DNA of 64,000 bases from Pseudidiomarina homiensis (GTDB lineage: Bacteria > Pseudomonadota > Gammaproteobacteria > Enterobacterales > Alteromonadaceae), in assembly GCF_003987225.1 (NCBI RefSeq), contig NZ_PIPX01000001.1:930001-994000 (forward strand), written 5' to 3'. Below the pieces are notes generated by a model. That model was not told the DNA's origin. It worked only from the letters and a program-made list of their open reading frames with translations, and made no database searches. Below, in pieces: positions 35,772 to 46,090 of this stretch; position 1 is the stretch's first letter, and each line of letters begins with the position of its first letter. The position numbers and the translations under genes were made by a program.

Positions 35772-38513
35772 ATGGAACCGAGCAACAGCCTCGAGCGCTT
35801 CACTGACATTATTAAAAGCCCGACTGACCATCGCCACTATGCGATGGTTCGCTTACCTAATGGCTTGCGCTGTGCGCTCGTACACGATCCTGATGCACAA
35901 CAGAGCACAGCCGCTGTAGCGGTCGCTGCCGGTCACTTCCAAGATCCCAATGACACCCAAGGACTTGCTCACTTCCTCGAGCACATGCTGTTTTTGGGAA
36001 CCCACAAATACCCCGAAGCCACTGCTTACCAAGACTTTACTCATCAACACGGCGGTCACCACAATGCGTGGACGGGAACTGAGTACAGTAGTTACTATTG
36101 CAGTGTGGACGCCACAAGCTTCGCCGCTGCTCTCGACCGATTCTCGCGCTTTTTTTACGAGCCGACATTCAACCCTGAATGGATTGCCAAAGAAGTTAAT
36201 GCGATAGAGTCTGAGTTTCAGATGAAACGCAAAGACGAGTTACGACGGTTGTATCAAGTCCACAAGGCAACCGCCAATCCTGCGCATCCCTTTTCAAAGT
36301 TTTCCGTAGGGAATTTCGCGACACTTACAGAAAACGGTGACACCACCGGCCTAGACCATCGCATGCGTGAGTTTTTCGCGACCTGGTACCGAGCCAATCG
36401 TATGACACTTGTGTTGGCGGGCCCGCAATCACTGGACGAGCTAGAACAATTGGCGCACCAGCACTTTAGCGCCATCGTCGGCAATGGGCCTTCTGCTAGC
36501 CCAGAACAAGCAGCTCTTTATTTACCTGAGCAGCGTGCGGTGCAACTCAATGTTCGTCCATTAAAAGACGCTCGCCGTTTAATACTTGCTTTCGCACTAC
36601 CTAGCATCGACGACGACTACCCCTACAAAACCACAAGTTTCATCGCTCACTTATTAGGTTACGAAGGACCTGGCAGCCTCTACGCTGAACTGCATCACGC
36701 AAATTTAATTAATAGCTTAGCTGCCGGTGGCGGTATTAGTGGTAGTAACTTCAAAGACTTTAACCTCAACATGCAACTCACTGCGGAGGGGCTAGCTAAA
36801 ACCGATCAAATTATTATGGCAGTGCTAGGAGCTGTTGAACGAATTAAGAACGAGGGGCTTGAAGATTGGCGTTACCGTGAGCGACAAGTCGCTATTGCTA
36901 ACGCATTTCGTTTTCAAGAGCCAGCTCGGACGGCCGACCTTGCGCCACAACTTGCTATCAATATGCATCATTATGAGCCGCATGACTTGATCTTTGGCGA
37001 CTATCGCATGGACCAGCTCAATACCACTAAAGCTCGCGAATTACTGAATCTTATGCACGTGGACAATTTGCGTGCAACGCTGATTCACCGAGAGGTCGAA
37101 GTCGATCAGCATGAACCGATTTATGGTACTGACTATCAACTACGTCCGTTCACCGAAGAGCAGAAGGACAAGTGGCGGAATGCACAAACAAAAAGCATTC
37201 AATTGCCGGCGCCCAATCCTTACCTCCACCCGTTAAGCTCACCGTTGCCGCTGGAAGAGCCGATTTCACGGCAACCACAATGTTATCAGCTAGCGGAAGG
37301 CCTCACGTTGTGGCATTTACAAGATCCTGATTTTAGAGCACCCAAAGCGCACATTTATTGTCAATTTACGTTGCCAAATGTTACGGCGAGTGCGCGTCAT
37401 TACGCCAGCGCCCGCCTCTGGTGTGAACTGATGATCGATCGCCTTAATGAAGATTGTTACGATGCCGAAATTGCGGGCCTACATTTTAATATTTACCCAC
37501 AGCACTATGGCATCACTTTACACATAAGTGGTTACTCGCAAGGTATCGTAGAGCTCAGCAAAGATCTTCTGCAGCGCATGCGTTCGACGTCTTTCAGTGA
37601 CTCGCGCTTCGCCGATATCAAACAAAAACTATGTGTCAATTGGCAGTCAGCGCTTGCGAACAAACCTCTAAATCTGTTGTTTGCTCGCTTAAATGTTTTA
37701 CTACAACCTCATATGTATGCACTTAGCGATCTTGCAGAGGCCCTCGACACTATTACCCGCGCAAGCTTCGATGCTTGGCATGAGCAATTATTTGCAGCGG
37801 TTGAATTAAAGCTATTTGCCCACGGCGATCTGACCCCGAACGTACTTAAGCCCTTGACTGACTGTGCGTCACAAAGCTTTTCGATGCAAGCTGACTTGCA
37901 AGCCAACATGCCAGCCACACGCGACCTCGAACAACTTAAGCACGCTGGGAAACTCGACGCTCGTGGCCAACTTGAAACGCACCACTCTGATCATGCGGCA
38001 ATGCTGGTTATCCAAGGCCCTGACACCAGCGTCCTGCAACAAACCAATATGTTGTTGCTCAATCAGTTTATTCAGCCGCACTTGTTTAATGAACTTCGCA
38101 CGCGTCAACAACTCGGTTATCTGGTGGGCAGCACCTATATGCCGATAGAGCAGCGCCCTCATCTACTCATGTATGTGCAATCGAGTAACCAGCAAGCAGA
38201 GCACTTATGCGACGCACTTGACGAATTTAGGCAGCATTTTTTAAGTCAATTCGATGATCGTATTCACGATGAACTCGAGCAAGTGAAGGGATACCTCATT
38301 CGTAAGTTACGTGAACCAGATACCAATTTACGCTTACGTAGTCAGCGTTTATGGAGCACTATTTCGCCAGCTGATGTAAGTTTTGACCGCCTTGAACAAA
38401 TGGCCCTAGAGCTTGAATCGAATACAACTTTGTTTTTCATCAAGCAATTAGCCGAAATCCTAGCTACAACGGGGCATCACGGCTATATTACGGCAACTCC
38501 TAAAGAACTTTGA
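35772..38513 (+). CDS. M16 (insulinase/pitrilysin-type) zinc protease
   Basis: A 913-residue inverzincin related to protease III and insulin-degrading enzyme. The inverted zinc motif HFLEH is at 67-71, with the distal glutamate in EVNAIESEFQMKRKDE; the C-terminal half has the inactive M16 repeats including RTRQQLGYLV. Unlike E. coli Ptr, no signal peptide is seen (the N-terminus is MEPSNSLERFTDIIK), so the protein is probably cytoplasmic. It starts 52 bases after bamE and may be cotranscribed. Confidence 0.93.
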   Translation: MEPSNSLERFTDIIKSPTDHRHYAMVRLPNGLRCALVHDPDAQQSTAAVAVAAGHFQDPNDTQGLAHFLEHMLFLGTHKYPEATAYQDFTHQHGGHHNAWTGTEYSSYYCSVDATSFAAALDRFSRFFYEPTFNPEWIAKEVNAIESEFQMKRKDELRRLYQVHKATANPAHPFSKFSVGNFATLTENGDTTGLDHRMREFFATWYRANRMTLVLAGPQSLDELEQLAHQHFSAIVGNGPSASPEQAALYLPEQRAVQLNVRPLKDARRLILAFALPSIDDDYPYKTTSFIAHLLGYEGPGSLYAELHHANLINSLAAGGGISGSNFKDFNLNMQLTAEGLAKTDQIIMAVLGAVERIKNEGLEDWRYRERQVAIANAFRFQEPARTADLAPQLAINMHHYEPHDLIFGDYRMDQLNTTKARELLNLMHVDNLRATLIHREVEVDQHEPIYGTDYQLRPFTEEQKDKWRNAQTKSIQLPAPNPYLHPLSSPLPLEEPISRQPQCYQLAEGLTLWHLQDPDFRAPKAHIYCQFTLPNVTASARHYASARLWCELMIDRLNEDCYDAEIAGLHFNIYPQHYGITLHISGYSQGIVELSKDLLQRMRSTSFSDSRFADIKQKLCVNWQSALANKPLNLLFARLNVLLQPHMYALSDLAEALDTITRASFDAWHEQLFAAVELKLFAHGDLTPNVLKPLTDCASQSFSMQADLQANMPATRDLEQLKHAGKLDARGQLETHHSDHAAMLVIQGPDTSVLQQTNMLLLNQFIQPHLFNELRTRQQLGYLVGSTYMPIEQRPHLLMYVQSSNQQAEHLCDALDEFRQHFLSQFDDRIHDELEQVKGYLIRKLREPDTNLRLRSQRLWSTISPADVSFDRLEQMALELESNTTLFFIKQLAEILATTGHHGYITATPKEL

Positions 38514-38596
38514 CAGCCTCGAGATTATTGGGTAACTTGAGCGGTATAACAAAAATAAGAGTTGTGGCGAAACACAACCCAACAATGGGATGACAC

Positions 38597-41263
38597 GTGC
38601 GCTTTGATACACAATTGAGAAAGTGGTGGTCGGCTTGCACCCAAAACAAAATAGTTCTGGGCCGCATAGCTGTCGCTTTTTTACTGTTGCTAACTAGTGC
38701 ATTTTCGCTCACTAGTCTAACCCCGTCAGCATACGCTCAAGTTGGCTCGGGTAATGACTGGCGTGTGGAGCTGATTACCTTACGTGTTGCCAATAAGCCC
38801 ATAAGTGCCGATACCCTTGACGAACGCAATCTCGCGCAACTTTACAATGCGACACAACTGCATGTTCCGCGCTTGCAAGAACCGCTCACCATTGAATTTG
38901 GCGCACCTTATGCGCCAAGTGCTCAAAAGCTTCAATACCGTTATAAACTGGACGGGTTTGACGCAAATTGGATTTATACCGATGCGGACTATCGTCGTGC
39001 AACGTACACCAATCTTGATTTCGGCAATTATACGTTTCGTGTAGAGGCCTCACCAAACGGTAGCTATTGGTTCGGTACACGCACCATCGAGCTTGATGTT
39101 GCGGCCCCACTTTGGTTGTCGCCATGGGCGATAGCTTTATACGCGGCGTTGCTCATCGGCATTCTCGTCGGCGTTGGTGCCATTATTAGCACGCGGCGAC
39201 AAGCCATTCACCTCCTGCGCGACAGTGAGGAACGCTTAAAGCTGAGTTTGTGGGGCAGTGGCGACCAACTTTGGGATTGGCATATCGACACCGATGAGTT
39301 ACATCGCCATAACACATGGCGTCAGTTAAAGAACTTCCCAGAGGATGGAATTCGCTTTGGTGATGACACCGGCAAATCAAATATCCATCCTGCGGATCTT
39401 GCCAAAGTCCGTTGGACGCTGCGCAATTATCTTGAAGGTAAAACCGACCACTATGAACAAACCTATCGTGTAGCCTCACACAAAGGCTGGATGTGGGTTC
39501 TCGATCGCGGCAAGATTGTTACCTACGATGAGCAACAGCGCCCGCGCCGAATGACCGGGACCTTAAAAGATATAACGCCACTGGTCACCGCTGAAGAGCG
39601 CTTAAAGATGTTGGCTGCCTCGATCACTAACATTTCCGATGGCGTCTGTATCTATGACGCGCAATTTAATGTGGTGGAAACCAACCAGTCCTTTTCACGG
39701 ATCACTGGCTATCGTCGCGACGATATGATTGGCCGTTCACTGCGCTTTAGTTTGTACAGTCCAGATCACCTTGAACAGATCAAGCAAATAGTGCAACAGC
39801 AAGGAACTTGGCATGGCGAGCTAGAGGATTTGCGTAAGGATGGCACCGTTTATCAAATGGAGCTTACCCTTGATGCCATCCGTGACGAGAGTAAAGAAAT
39901 TTCGTATTACGTCGCTACCTTCTCAGATATCACCGATCGTAAAAACGCTGAACGGGAACTCCGTCGTCTTTCGAATACCGACACCCTAACGGGCCTACCG
40001 AATCGCTCTTACTTCCAAGTCAGCCATTCAAACTTAGTACGCAAGCGTATTATGCATGCCCTGCTGTTATTCGACTTGGACGACTTTAAGAAAATCAATG
40101 ACTCACTTGGGCATGAAGTCGGTGATCACTTACTCATGCATGTTGCCGAGCGTGTTGGTGAAGTGGGCCGCCCACAAGACACCTTTTATCGACTCGGTGG
40201 CGACGAATTCGTTTTGATGCTTGAGGATACGACTGACGTACGGGTGATCACCTCCGCCGCTAAACGTATTTTAGAGTGTCTCTCGCAACCATTTCATATT
40301 AGCGACCATGACATCGTGGTCAGTAGTTCGATAGGTATTGTTGTTTACCCGAACGACGGACAATCCTCGCAAGAGCTACTGCAGAATGCTGATACGGCAA
40401 TGTATCATGCGAAAAATCGTGGTGGTGCTACGTACCAATTCTTTAATGAGTCGATGAACAAAAATGCCGTGCGACGGTTGCAAGTTGAAAACCAATTACG
40501 GCACGCTCTACGGAATAATTATTTGCAGGTGCACTACCAGCCCAAGGTTTCATTACGCACAAATAAGTTTGTCGGCTTGGAAGCACTGGTACGGCTTGAG
40601 ATACCGGACGTCGGCGTCGTCAGTCCCGCCGAGTTCATTCCACTCGCCGAAGAAACTGGACTTATTATCGATGTCGGTGAACGCGTGTTACGGCAAACCT
40701 GCCGCGATATGCGCGAGTGGGTTGAAGCGGGTGCCGTGCAGGGCCGCGTGGCCGTCAACCTGTCAGCGAAGCAGTTTTTGCAGCCCGATCTAGCCGAACG
40801 CATCATGGTTATTTTGCAAGAAGAAAAGCTTCATCCAAGTTATTTAGAGCTAGAGATTACAGAGGGCGTGGTTATGGACGATCCCGAACGCGCGATTGAA
40901 ATCATGACCGAGCTGAATAACCTTGGCATTCACCTAGCGCTCGATGATTTTGGTACTGGCTATTCATCACTCGCTTATTTGAAGCGCTTCCCGATTCAAA
41001 CATTGAAGATCGACAAGGCCTTCATCGACGACATCAATGGCGCTGAACGTGACCGCAACATGGTCGCATCGATTGTCGCCATGGCGCACAATTTAGGTCT
41101 TGATGTGGTTGCTGAGGGAGTCGTGAACTTAGAACAAGCAGCGACCTTGAGCAACTTACAGTGTGAGTTTGCGCAAGGCTTCCTCTTTGCCGAACCGCTG
41201 CGCAGCGAGAACTTTCTGGCCCATATTAGCACCACCCTTGCGACGCTAAAAAACAGTCCTTAA
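38597..41263 (+). CDS. Membrane sensor with Y_Y_Y, two PAS, GGDEF and EAL domains
   Basis: Predicted c-di-GMP enzyme of 888 residues, starting at GTG after GGGATG. Order: a hydrophobic segment (about 20-45, signal anchor or signal peptide), a Y_Y_Y-type beta domain (about 85-170, KLDGFDANWIY), a membrane helix (about 178-200), two PAS domains, a GGDEF domain with intact GGDEF at 534-538 and an EAL domain with E662-A-L-V-R and DDFGTGYSSL intact. Both synthesis and hydrolysis of c-di-GMP are possible. Y_Y_Y usually follows a beta-propeller; here the propeller is absent. Confidence 0.92.
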   Translation: MRFDTQLRKWWSACTQNKIVLGRIAVAFLLLLTSAFSLTSLTPSAYAQVGSGNDWRVELITLRVANKPISADTLDERNLAQLYNATQLHVPRLQEPLTIEFGAPYAPSAQKLQYRYKLDGFDANWIYTDADYRRATYTNLDFGNYTFRVEASPNGSYWFGTRTIELDVAAPLWLSPWAIALYAALLIGILVGVGAIISTRRQAIHLLRDSEERLKLSLWGSGDQLWDWHIDTDELHRHNTWRQLKNFPEDGIRFGDDTGKSNIHPADLAKVRWTLRNYLEGKTDHYEQTYRVASHKGWMWVLDRGKIVTYDEQQRPRRMTGTLKDITPLVTAEERLKMLAASITNISDGVCIYDAQFNVVETNQSFSRITGYRRDDMIGRSLRFSLYSPDHLEQIKQIVQQQGTWHGELEDLRKDGTVYQMELTLDAIRDESKEISYYVATFSDITDRKNAERELRRLSNTDTLTGLPNRSYFQVSHSNLVRKRIMHALLLFDLDDFKKINDSLGHEVGDHLLMHVAERVGEVGRPQDTFYRLGGDEFVLMLEDTTDVRVITSAAKRILECLSQPFHISDHDIVVSSSIGIVVYPNDGQSSQELLQNADTAMYHAKNRGGATYQFFNESMNKNAVRRLQVENQLRHALRNNYLQVHYQPKVSLRTNKFVGLEALVRLEIPDVGVVSPAEFIPLAEETGLIIDVGERVLRQTCRDMREWVEAGAVQGRVAVNLSAKQFLQPDLAERIMVILQEEKLHPSYLELEITEGVVMDDPERAIEIMTELNNLGIHLALDDFGTGYSSLAYLKRFPIQTLKIDKAFIDDINGAERDRNMVASIVAMAHNLGLDVVAEGVVNLEQAATLSNLQCEFAQGFLFAEPLRSENFLAHISTTLATLKNSP

Positions 41264-41457
41264 TGCGGCTGCCAAAGCACATTGTCGCGACCCAACGCGC
41301 GCAACAAGGTCATACGTTTGTGTGAGATAAATAACGGTAGAACAACCGGGCCAAGCATCAACGCCGCGAACCCCCAGCGTTTAGCCCCCATGGCATTGCG
41401 TAAAGCTTGAATATAAACAAGTAGCGCAGACAACAAACAACACAGCGCGATCAACAA
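41260..41457 (-). CDS. Small predicted membrane protein, unknown function
   Basis: A 65-residue protein with a hydrophobic N-terminal helix (LLIALCCLLSALLVYIQAL), a basic loop and a second hydrophobic stretch (FAALMLGPVVLPLF). I do not recognise a family. Support comes from a strong AGGAGG five to eight bases before two consecutive TTG codons. It overlaps the end of the GGDEF-EAL gene by four bases on the opposite strand and lies upstream of nothing on its own strand, so it is probably a single-gene unit. Confidence 0.55.
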   Translation of the reverse strand: MLIALCCLLSALLVYIQALRNAMGAKRWGFAALMLGPVVLPLFISHKRMTLLRALGRDNVLWQPH

Positions 41458-41521
41458 AACAACCTCCTAAATAATGGCTATGAAGTCAGCCGAAACTGCC
41501 TGCATAGCCACCTACTTCGTA

Positions 41522-43660
41522 TTAGTCATCGTCATTATAAAACGAACGGCCTTCATTTGCCATTTCGACCAACAACGGTGCTGGCTCATAACGTTCGCCA
41601 TGTGCTTTAGCATAGCCGCGCAGTTGGCCGACAACTTCAGCGCAGCCTAGGCTATCGATGTAGCGGAATGGGCCGCCACGAAATGGTGGAAAACCAATAC
41701 CAAAAATCGCGCCTATATCGCCATCTCGCGGACTACGGATGATCCCTTCGGCTAAGCAATAGGCGGCTTCATTCAGCATTAAAAACACCGTGCGACGTGC
41801 TATTTCATTACCACTAAGCTGCGCATTTGGCTGAACTCCGAGCAGGTTGTATACGCTGCTATCGACTTCCTTGCCAGGCTTTTTACCGCTATACGCATAA
41901 AAGCCCTTTTTGTTCTTCTTGCCTTTGCGCTCGTCATCTAACAGCTTTCCAAACGCATCTGGTGCGCGAAAGCGATCGCCAAGCTCGTTGGCCATAATTG
42001 GCGCAACTTTCGCCGCAACGTCGATGCCGACTTCGTCCATTAATTTCATCGGACCAACTGGGAAGCCAAATTTAACCAAGGCTTTATCAACCGCTTCAAT
42101 AGGTTCGCCACCGAGGACCAGACGTGCCGCTTCATTCATGTAAGGGGCAAGAATACGATTAACGTAAAAGCCTGCGCCATCCTTTACCACGATCGGCGTT
42201 TTGCCTTGCTTTTTCGCTAGCGCCACGGTCGTTGCAATGGTCGCATCGGAGGTCTTCGTATGAGTGATAATTTCCGCCAACGGCATTTTGTCTACTGGCG
42301 AAAAGTAATGCAACCCAATCACATTCTCGGGACGCTTGGCTTTTGCGGCGATTTGCGTAATCGGTAAGCTCGATGTATTGGTCGCGAAAATCGTATGCTC
42401 TTGCGCATGTTCCTCAATATCAGCGACCATCTTTTGCTTCAGCTCAAGATCTTCAAAGACCGCCTCGATTACCAGATCGGTGCGCTCGAACCCAGAGTAA
42501 TCGAGGGTACCGCTGAGTCGTAGCATGGTCTTTTCTAATTCAGCACGGCGCATATGCTTACGTTTAACTTTCTTGTTTAGCAGGTCATAGCTGTACTTCA
42601 TTGCATGCACAATGCCCTGTTCAGCAATATCTTTAATGCGCACAGGAATCTCGGCTTTTGCTGCTGTTACATAGGCAATTCCACCGCCCATGAGACCGCC
42701 GCCCAATACGCCAACGCGGCTTACCGAGCCGGGTTTAGTATCACCAGCACCCGTTTCTTTTTTCATCGCCGTTGTCGCAAAGAAAATACCGCGTAATTGC
42801 TTCGATTCTGGTGTCATCGCGAGCATGCCAAATTGGCGCGCTTCGTACTGAAGCCCCTCTTGGAAGCCATGGTCAGCGCCATAGGAAATCGTATCAATGA
42901 TGGCATCGATCGCCGGATAATTACCTTTAGCCTTTGCCTGCGCCTGCTCGCGCGCTTTCTTGAAAATGATGCCACGACCAAAACGAGTGCCTTCAAGGCC
43001 TTTATTGAGTAAGCTGTGGTGCACTCGTTGTACTTTTGCTTTGCTCTTTAGCGCCTTCTCAACGGCCGCTTCAAGCAAAATACTACTTGGCACAACATCA
43101 TCAACAATACCCAGCTTTTTAGCTTGCTTAGGCCGCAGCTGCTTGCCGGCCAAAATCAACGGCAGTGCTTTTTGAATGCCAATCAGACGTGGCAAGCGCT
43201 GAGTACCACCGGAGCCCGGCAGCAAGCCTAATTGCACTTCAGGTAAGCCTAACGAAGTTTTGTCATTATCCGTACAAACGCGGTAATGGCAGGCGAGTGC
43301 CAACTCTAAACCACCGCCTAAACAAGCACCGTCAATCGCTGCGACAACAGGTACCGACAATTGCTCGATGCGATCAAACATCGCTTGCCCTTGGCGCGCA
43401 AGACTTTCCGCGTCAGCAGCATTTTCGCAATCATCAATCATACTGATATCAGCACCAGCGACAAATGAACCCGGCTTATCACTAATAACCACGATACCTT
43501 TGAGCGTACTCAGTTGCTCAAGTTTGCCCAGTACCTCACTTACCTCTTCAGCGAAGCTCGCTTTCAAGGTATTCATTGATTCGCCAGGCACATCGATGTG
43601 AATAACCGCGACGCCATCGTCACGCGTTTCTAAAGTAAATGCGCGTTTCGTATCAGTCAT
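41522..43660 (-). CDS. fadJ: Fatty acid oxidation complex subunit alpha FadJ
   Basis: Bifunctional enoyl-CoA hydratase and 3-hydroxyacyl-CoA dehydrogenase of beta-oxidation. The 712-residue protein has a crotonase domain ([11 protein letters not shown] and [13 protein letters not shown], catalytic [15 protein letters not shown]), the dehydrogenase NAD loop [14 protein letters not shown] and the [17 protein letters not shown] segment. The length matches E. coli FadJ (714). It is paired with fadI through a one-base overlap, identifying FadJ rather than FadB. Confidence 0.95.
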   Translation of the reverse strand: MTDTKRAFTLETRDDGVAVIHIDVPGESMNTLKASFAEEVSEVLGKLEQLSTLKGIVVISDKPGSFVAGADISMIDDCENAADAESLARQGQAMFDRIEQLSVPVVAAIDGACLGGGLELALACHYRVCTDNDKTSLGLPEVQLGLLPGSGGTQRLPRLIGIQKALPLILAGKQLRPKQAKKLGIVDDVVPSSILLEAAVEKALKSKAKVQRVHHSLLNKGLEGTRFGRGIIFKKAREQAQAKAKGNYPAIDAIIDTISYGADHGFQEGLQYEARQFGMLAMTPESKQLRGIFFATTAMKKETGAGDTKPGSVSRVGVLGGGLMGGGIAYVTAAKAEIPVRIKDIAEQGIVHAMKYSYDLLNKKVKRKHMRRAELEKTMLRLSGTLDYSGFERTDLVIEAVFEDLELKQKMVADIEEHAQEHTIFATNTSSLPITQIAAKAKRPENVIGLHYFSPVDKMPLAEIITHTKTSDATIATTVALAKKQGKTPIVVKDGAGFYVNRILAPYMNEAARLVLGGEPIEAVDKALVKFGFPVGPMKLMDEVGIDVAAKVAPIMANELGDRFRAPDAFGKLLDDERKGKKNKKGFYAYSGKKPGKEVDSSVYNLLGVQPNAQLSGNEIARRTVFLMLNEAAYCLAEGIIRSPRDGDIGAIFGIGFPPFRGGPFRYIDSLGCAEVVGQLRGYAKAHGERYEPAPLLVEMANEGRSFYNDDD

Positions 43661-44970
43661 TAGTTACTCTCCAAAATCATTGCTGAGCCAAGCCCACCGG
43701 CAGCACAAGCGGTGGTCAACGCGGTACCGCCACCACGACGTTTAAGTTCACGCAAGGTTTGTGTGATCATGCGCGCGCCGGTTGCAGCAAATGGATGGCC
43801 GTACGCAATCGAACCGCCCAGCACATTAAATTTATCCATATCAATCTCACCAATGGCTTCGCTGCGTCCGAGTTTTTCCGCCGCGAACTTTTTACTGCCA
43901 AACATTTTTACGTTCGCCAATGTTTGTGCCGCAAAGGCTTCATGCATGTCGATTAAATCAAGGTCGCTTAGCTTCATACCAGCACGGTCCAATGCTATTG
44001 GCGTGGCGAATGAAGGCCCCATTAGCATGTCTTTCTCGACACCGATGGCGCTAAACGCATAACTCTTGATGTAGCCCAAAATCTCATAACCTAAGGCCTT
44101 CGCCTTGCTTTCAGTCATCAACAGCACCGCTGCCGCACCGTCAGTAAGTGGCGTGCTATTCGCTGCTGTCACCGAACCGTGTTTACGATCAAACACAGGC
44201 CGCAATTTCGCATAGCTGTCGAGCTGACTATCACTGCGAATCGTGTTGTCACGGCGTAAAAAGTCTTTATACGGTTCCGCAAAGGCAGTCATGACCTCAG
44301 CGTCGAGCTTACCTGCTTCCCATGCTTCATGAGCAAGCGTGTGTGAACGATGCGCTAGGGCATCTTGATCGGCGCGGTTGATACCATGAGTCTTCGCCAT
44401 TTGCTCGGCTGTGTCGCCCATCGTCAGACCAGTACTATATTCCGCAATCGCCGGCGGTACTGGGAGTAAATCTTTGAAACTCAGACGCTTTAAAACACTC
44501 AGTCGCTGACCTAAGCTACGCGCTTTATTTAAATCAACCAACGCATGCGCCAACTTGCGCGAAACGCCTATCGGTAACACCGAAGAGGAATCTGCGCCGC
44601 CAGCGATACCGACACTAATGTTGCCAGCGACCATGGTTTCAAGCACGTTTACGGTTGCCTGAAAGCTGGTAGCACAGGCACGGGATACGCTATAGGCATC
44701 GGTGTTAACCGGCAAACTGGTACCGAGCACGATTTCACGAGCGATATTCGGTGCCGACGGCATTTGCACGACTTGGCCAAAAACCAATTGTTCAACTTCT
44801 TTGCCATCTAAGCCATAGCGGTTGAGCATTTCTTGCACAACCATCTTACCTAAATCAAGCGCTGGTATACCGTGATAATAGCTTGCTTGCTTGGCAAATG
44901 GAGTGCGGAGCCCAGCGACCACCGCTATGCGATCCCCCTGTGGCGTAGTCAGTTGCTGACGTGACGTCAT
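43660..44970 (-). CDS. fadI: 3-ketoacyl-CoA thiolase FadI
   Basis: Thiolase that cleaves 3-ketoacyl-CoA to acetyl-CoA in the FadIJ complex. The 436-residue protein has the same length as E. coli FadI and near-identical blocks: [23 protein letters not shown] with the nucleophilic cysteine, [34 protein letters not shown] and [12 protein letters not shown] with the second active cysteine. A FadR-like site lies at its promoter. Confidence 0.97.
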   Translation of the reverse strand: MTSRQQLTTPQGDRIAVVAGLRTPFAKQASYYHGIPALDLGKMVVQEMLNRYGLDGKEVEQLVFGQVVQMPSAPNIAREIVLGTSLPVNTDAYSVSRACATSFQATVNVLETMVAGNISVGIAGGADSSSVLPIGVSRKLAHALVDLNKARSLGQRLSVLKRLSFKDLLPVPPAIAEYSTGLTMGDTAEQMAKTHGINRADQDALAHRSHTLAHEAWEAGKLDAEVMTAFAEPYKDFLRRDNTIRSDSQLDSYAKLRPVFDRKHGSVTAANSTPLTDGAAAVLLMTESKAKALGYEILGYIKSYAFSAIGVEKDMLMGPSFATPIALDRAGMKLSDLDLIDMHEAFAAQTLANVKMFGSKKFAAEKLGRSEAIGEIDMDKFNVLGGSIAYGHPFAATGARMITQTLRELKRRGGGTALTTACAAGGLGSAMILESN

Positions 44971-45008
44971 AATTCACTACCTCTGTTCGGTAAATTGGCG
45001 GATTTCTG

Positions 45009-45034
45009 ATCTGGTCAGACCTCACGATTTATTA
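45009..45034 (-). promoter_or_regulatory. fadI promoter with FadR-like operator
   Basis: An extended -10 TG-TAATAA (box 45029-45034) on the minus strand is directly followed by ATCTGGTCAGACCTCAC (plus-strand 45009-45025), which keeps the ATCTGGT-NN-GACC core of the FadR box ATCTGGTnnGACCAGAT but not its last arm. The site would overlap the transcription start, so FadR would repress unless long-chain acyl-CoA is present. Confidence 0.6.
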
Positions 45035-45127
45035 CAAATTCTAGCGGTTTCATCCCAAGAATTAAACTCTTGTTTTAGGTAAAGTACATACTAGAGTATA
45101 GACACAGCTATCACATTAGGGGTTAAC

Positions 45128-46084
45128 ATGGCCGCAGAACAGTTTCAAAGCCTGCGAAATTACTTAGACAGCCAAGTGCTCGGGCAACCAGAGTTCACCG
45201 AAAGCTTGCTGATTGCCGTCCTTGCCGACGGTCACCTCTTGGTCGAGGGTCCACCTGGTCTCGCCAAAACACGCGCCGTGAACGCCTTAGCCAAAGGGAT
45301 TGAAGGAGACTTTCATCGTATTCAATTCACCCCGGATCTGTTGCCTGCAGATTTGACCGGTACCGACATCTATCGGCCAGAAACTGGCGAGTTTGTCTTT
45401 CAAAAGGGCCCGTTGTTTCACAATGTGATCTTGGCCGATGAAATCAACCGCGCTCCCGCAAAGGTCCAATCCGCGTTACTTGAAGCCATGGCGGAGCGCC
45501 AAATTACGGTGGGGCAAACAACCTATCCCCTACCCGGCTTATTTATGGTTTTGGCAACACAAAATCCGTTGGAGCAGGAAGGTACCTATCCTCTCCCAGA
45601 AGCACAGCTTGACCGTTTTCTTATGCAACTCAATCTCGATTATCCTGCGGCCGAAACCGAGCTGGATATTTTGCGTTTGACCCGCGGCGAAGAATTACAT
45701 GGCGACGTGGCGATGCCCGCCCCGTTAAGCCAACAAGATATCTTCGCAGCGCGCAAAGAAGTATTAGAAATCTTTATGGACGAAAATGTCGAAAATTACC
45801 TCGTGCAACTGGTGATTGCTACACGACAAGCCGAACATTATTCGAATGACTTGGCTCGATGGTTAAGTTACGGTGCGAGTCCGCGCGCAACGATTGCGCT
45901 TGATCGATGCGCCCGTGCGAAGGCCTGGTTAGCCGGGCGCGACTTTGTCACGCCAGATGATATTCAAGCTGTCTTCGCGCACGTTTTACGTCACCGCATT
46001 ATTTTAAGCTACCAAGCCGAAGCGGATGGCGTAACCGCTGACCAAGCCTTACAGGTTATTCTACAAGAAGTGCCAACCCCGTAG
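45128..46084 (+). CDS. MoxR-family AAA+ ATPase
   Basis: Chaperone-like ATPase that usually acts with VWA-domain proteins encoded beside it. The 318-residue protein has Walker A GPPGLAKTRAV, Walker B LADEINRAPAKVQSALLEAM, sensor 1 ATQNPLEQEGTYPLPEAQLDRF and a C-terminal lid with the GASPRATIAL segment. It is the first gene of the six-gene Bat operon and ends six bases before the DUF58 start. Confidence 0.95.
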   Translation: MAAEQFQSLRNYLDSQVLGQPEFTESLLIAVLADGHLLVEGPPGLAKTRAVNALAKGIEGDFHRIQFTPDLLPADLTGTDIYRPETGEFVFQKGPLFHNVILADEINRAPAKVQSALLEAMAERQITVGQTTYPLPGLFMVLATQNPLEQEGTYPLPEAQLDRFLMQLNLDYPAAETELDILRLTRGEELHGDVAMPAPLSQQDIFAARKEVLEIFMDENVENYLVQLVIATRQAEHYSNDLARWLSYGASPRATIALDRCARAKAWLAGRDFVTPDDIQAVFAHVLRHRIILSYQAEADGVTADQALQVILQEVPTP

Positions 46085-46090
46085 GTGATT

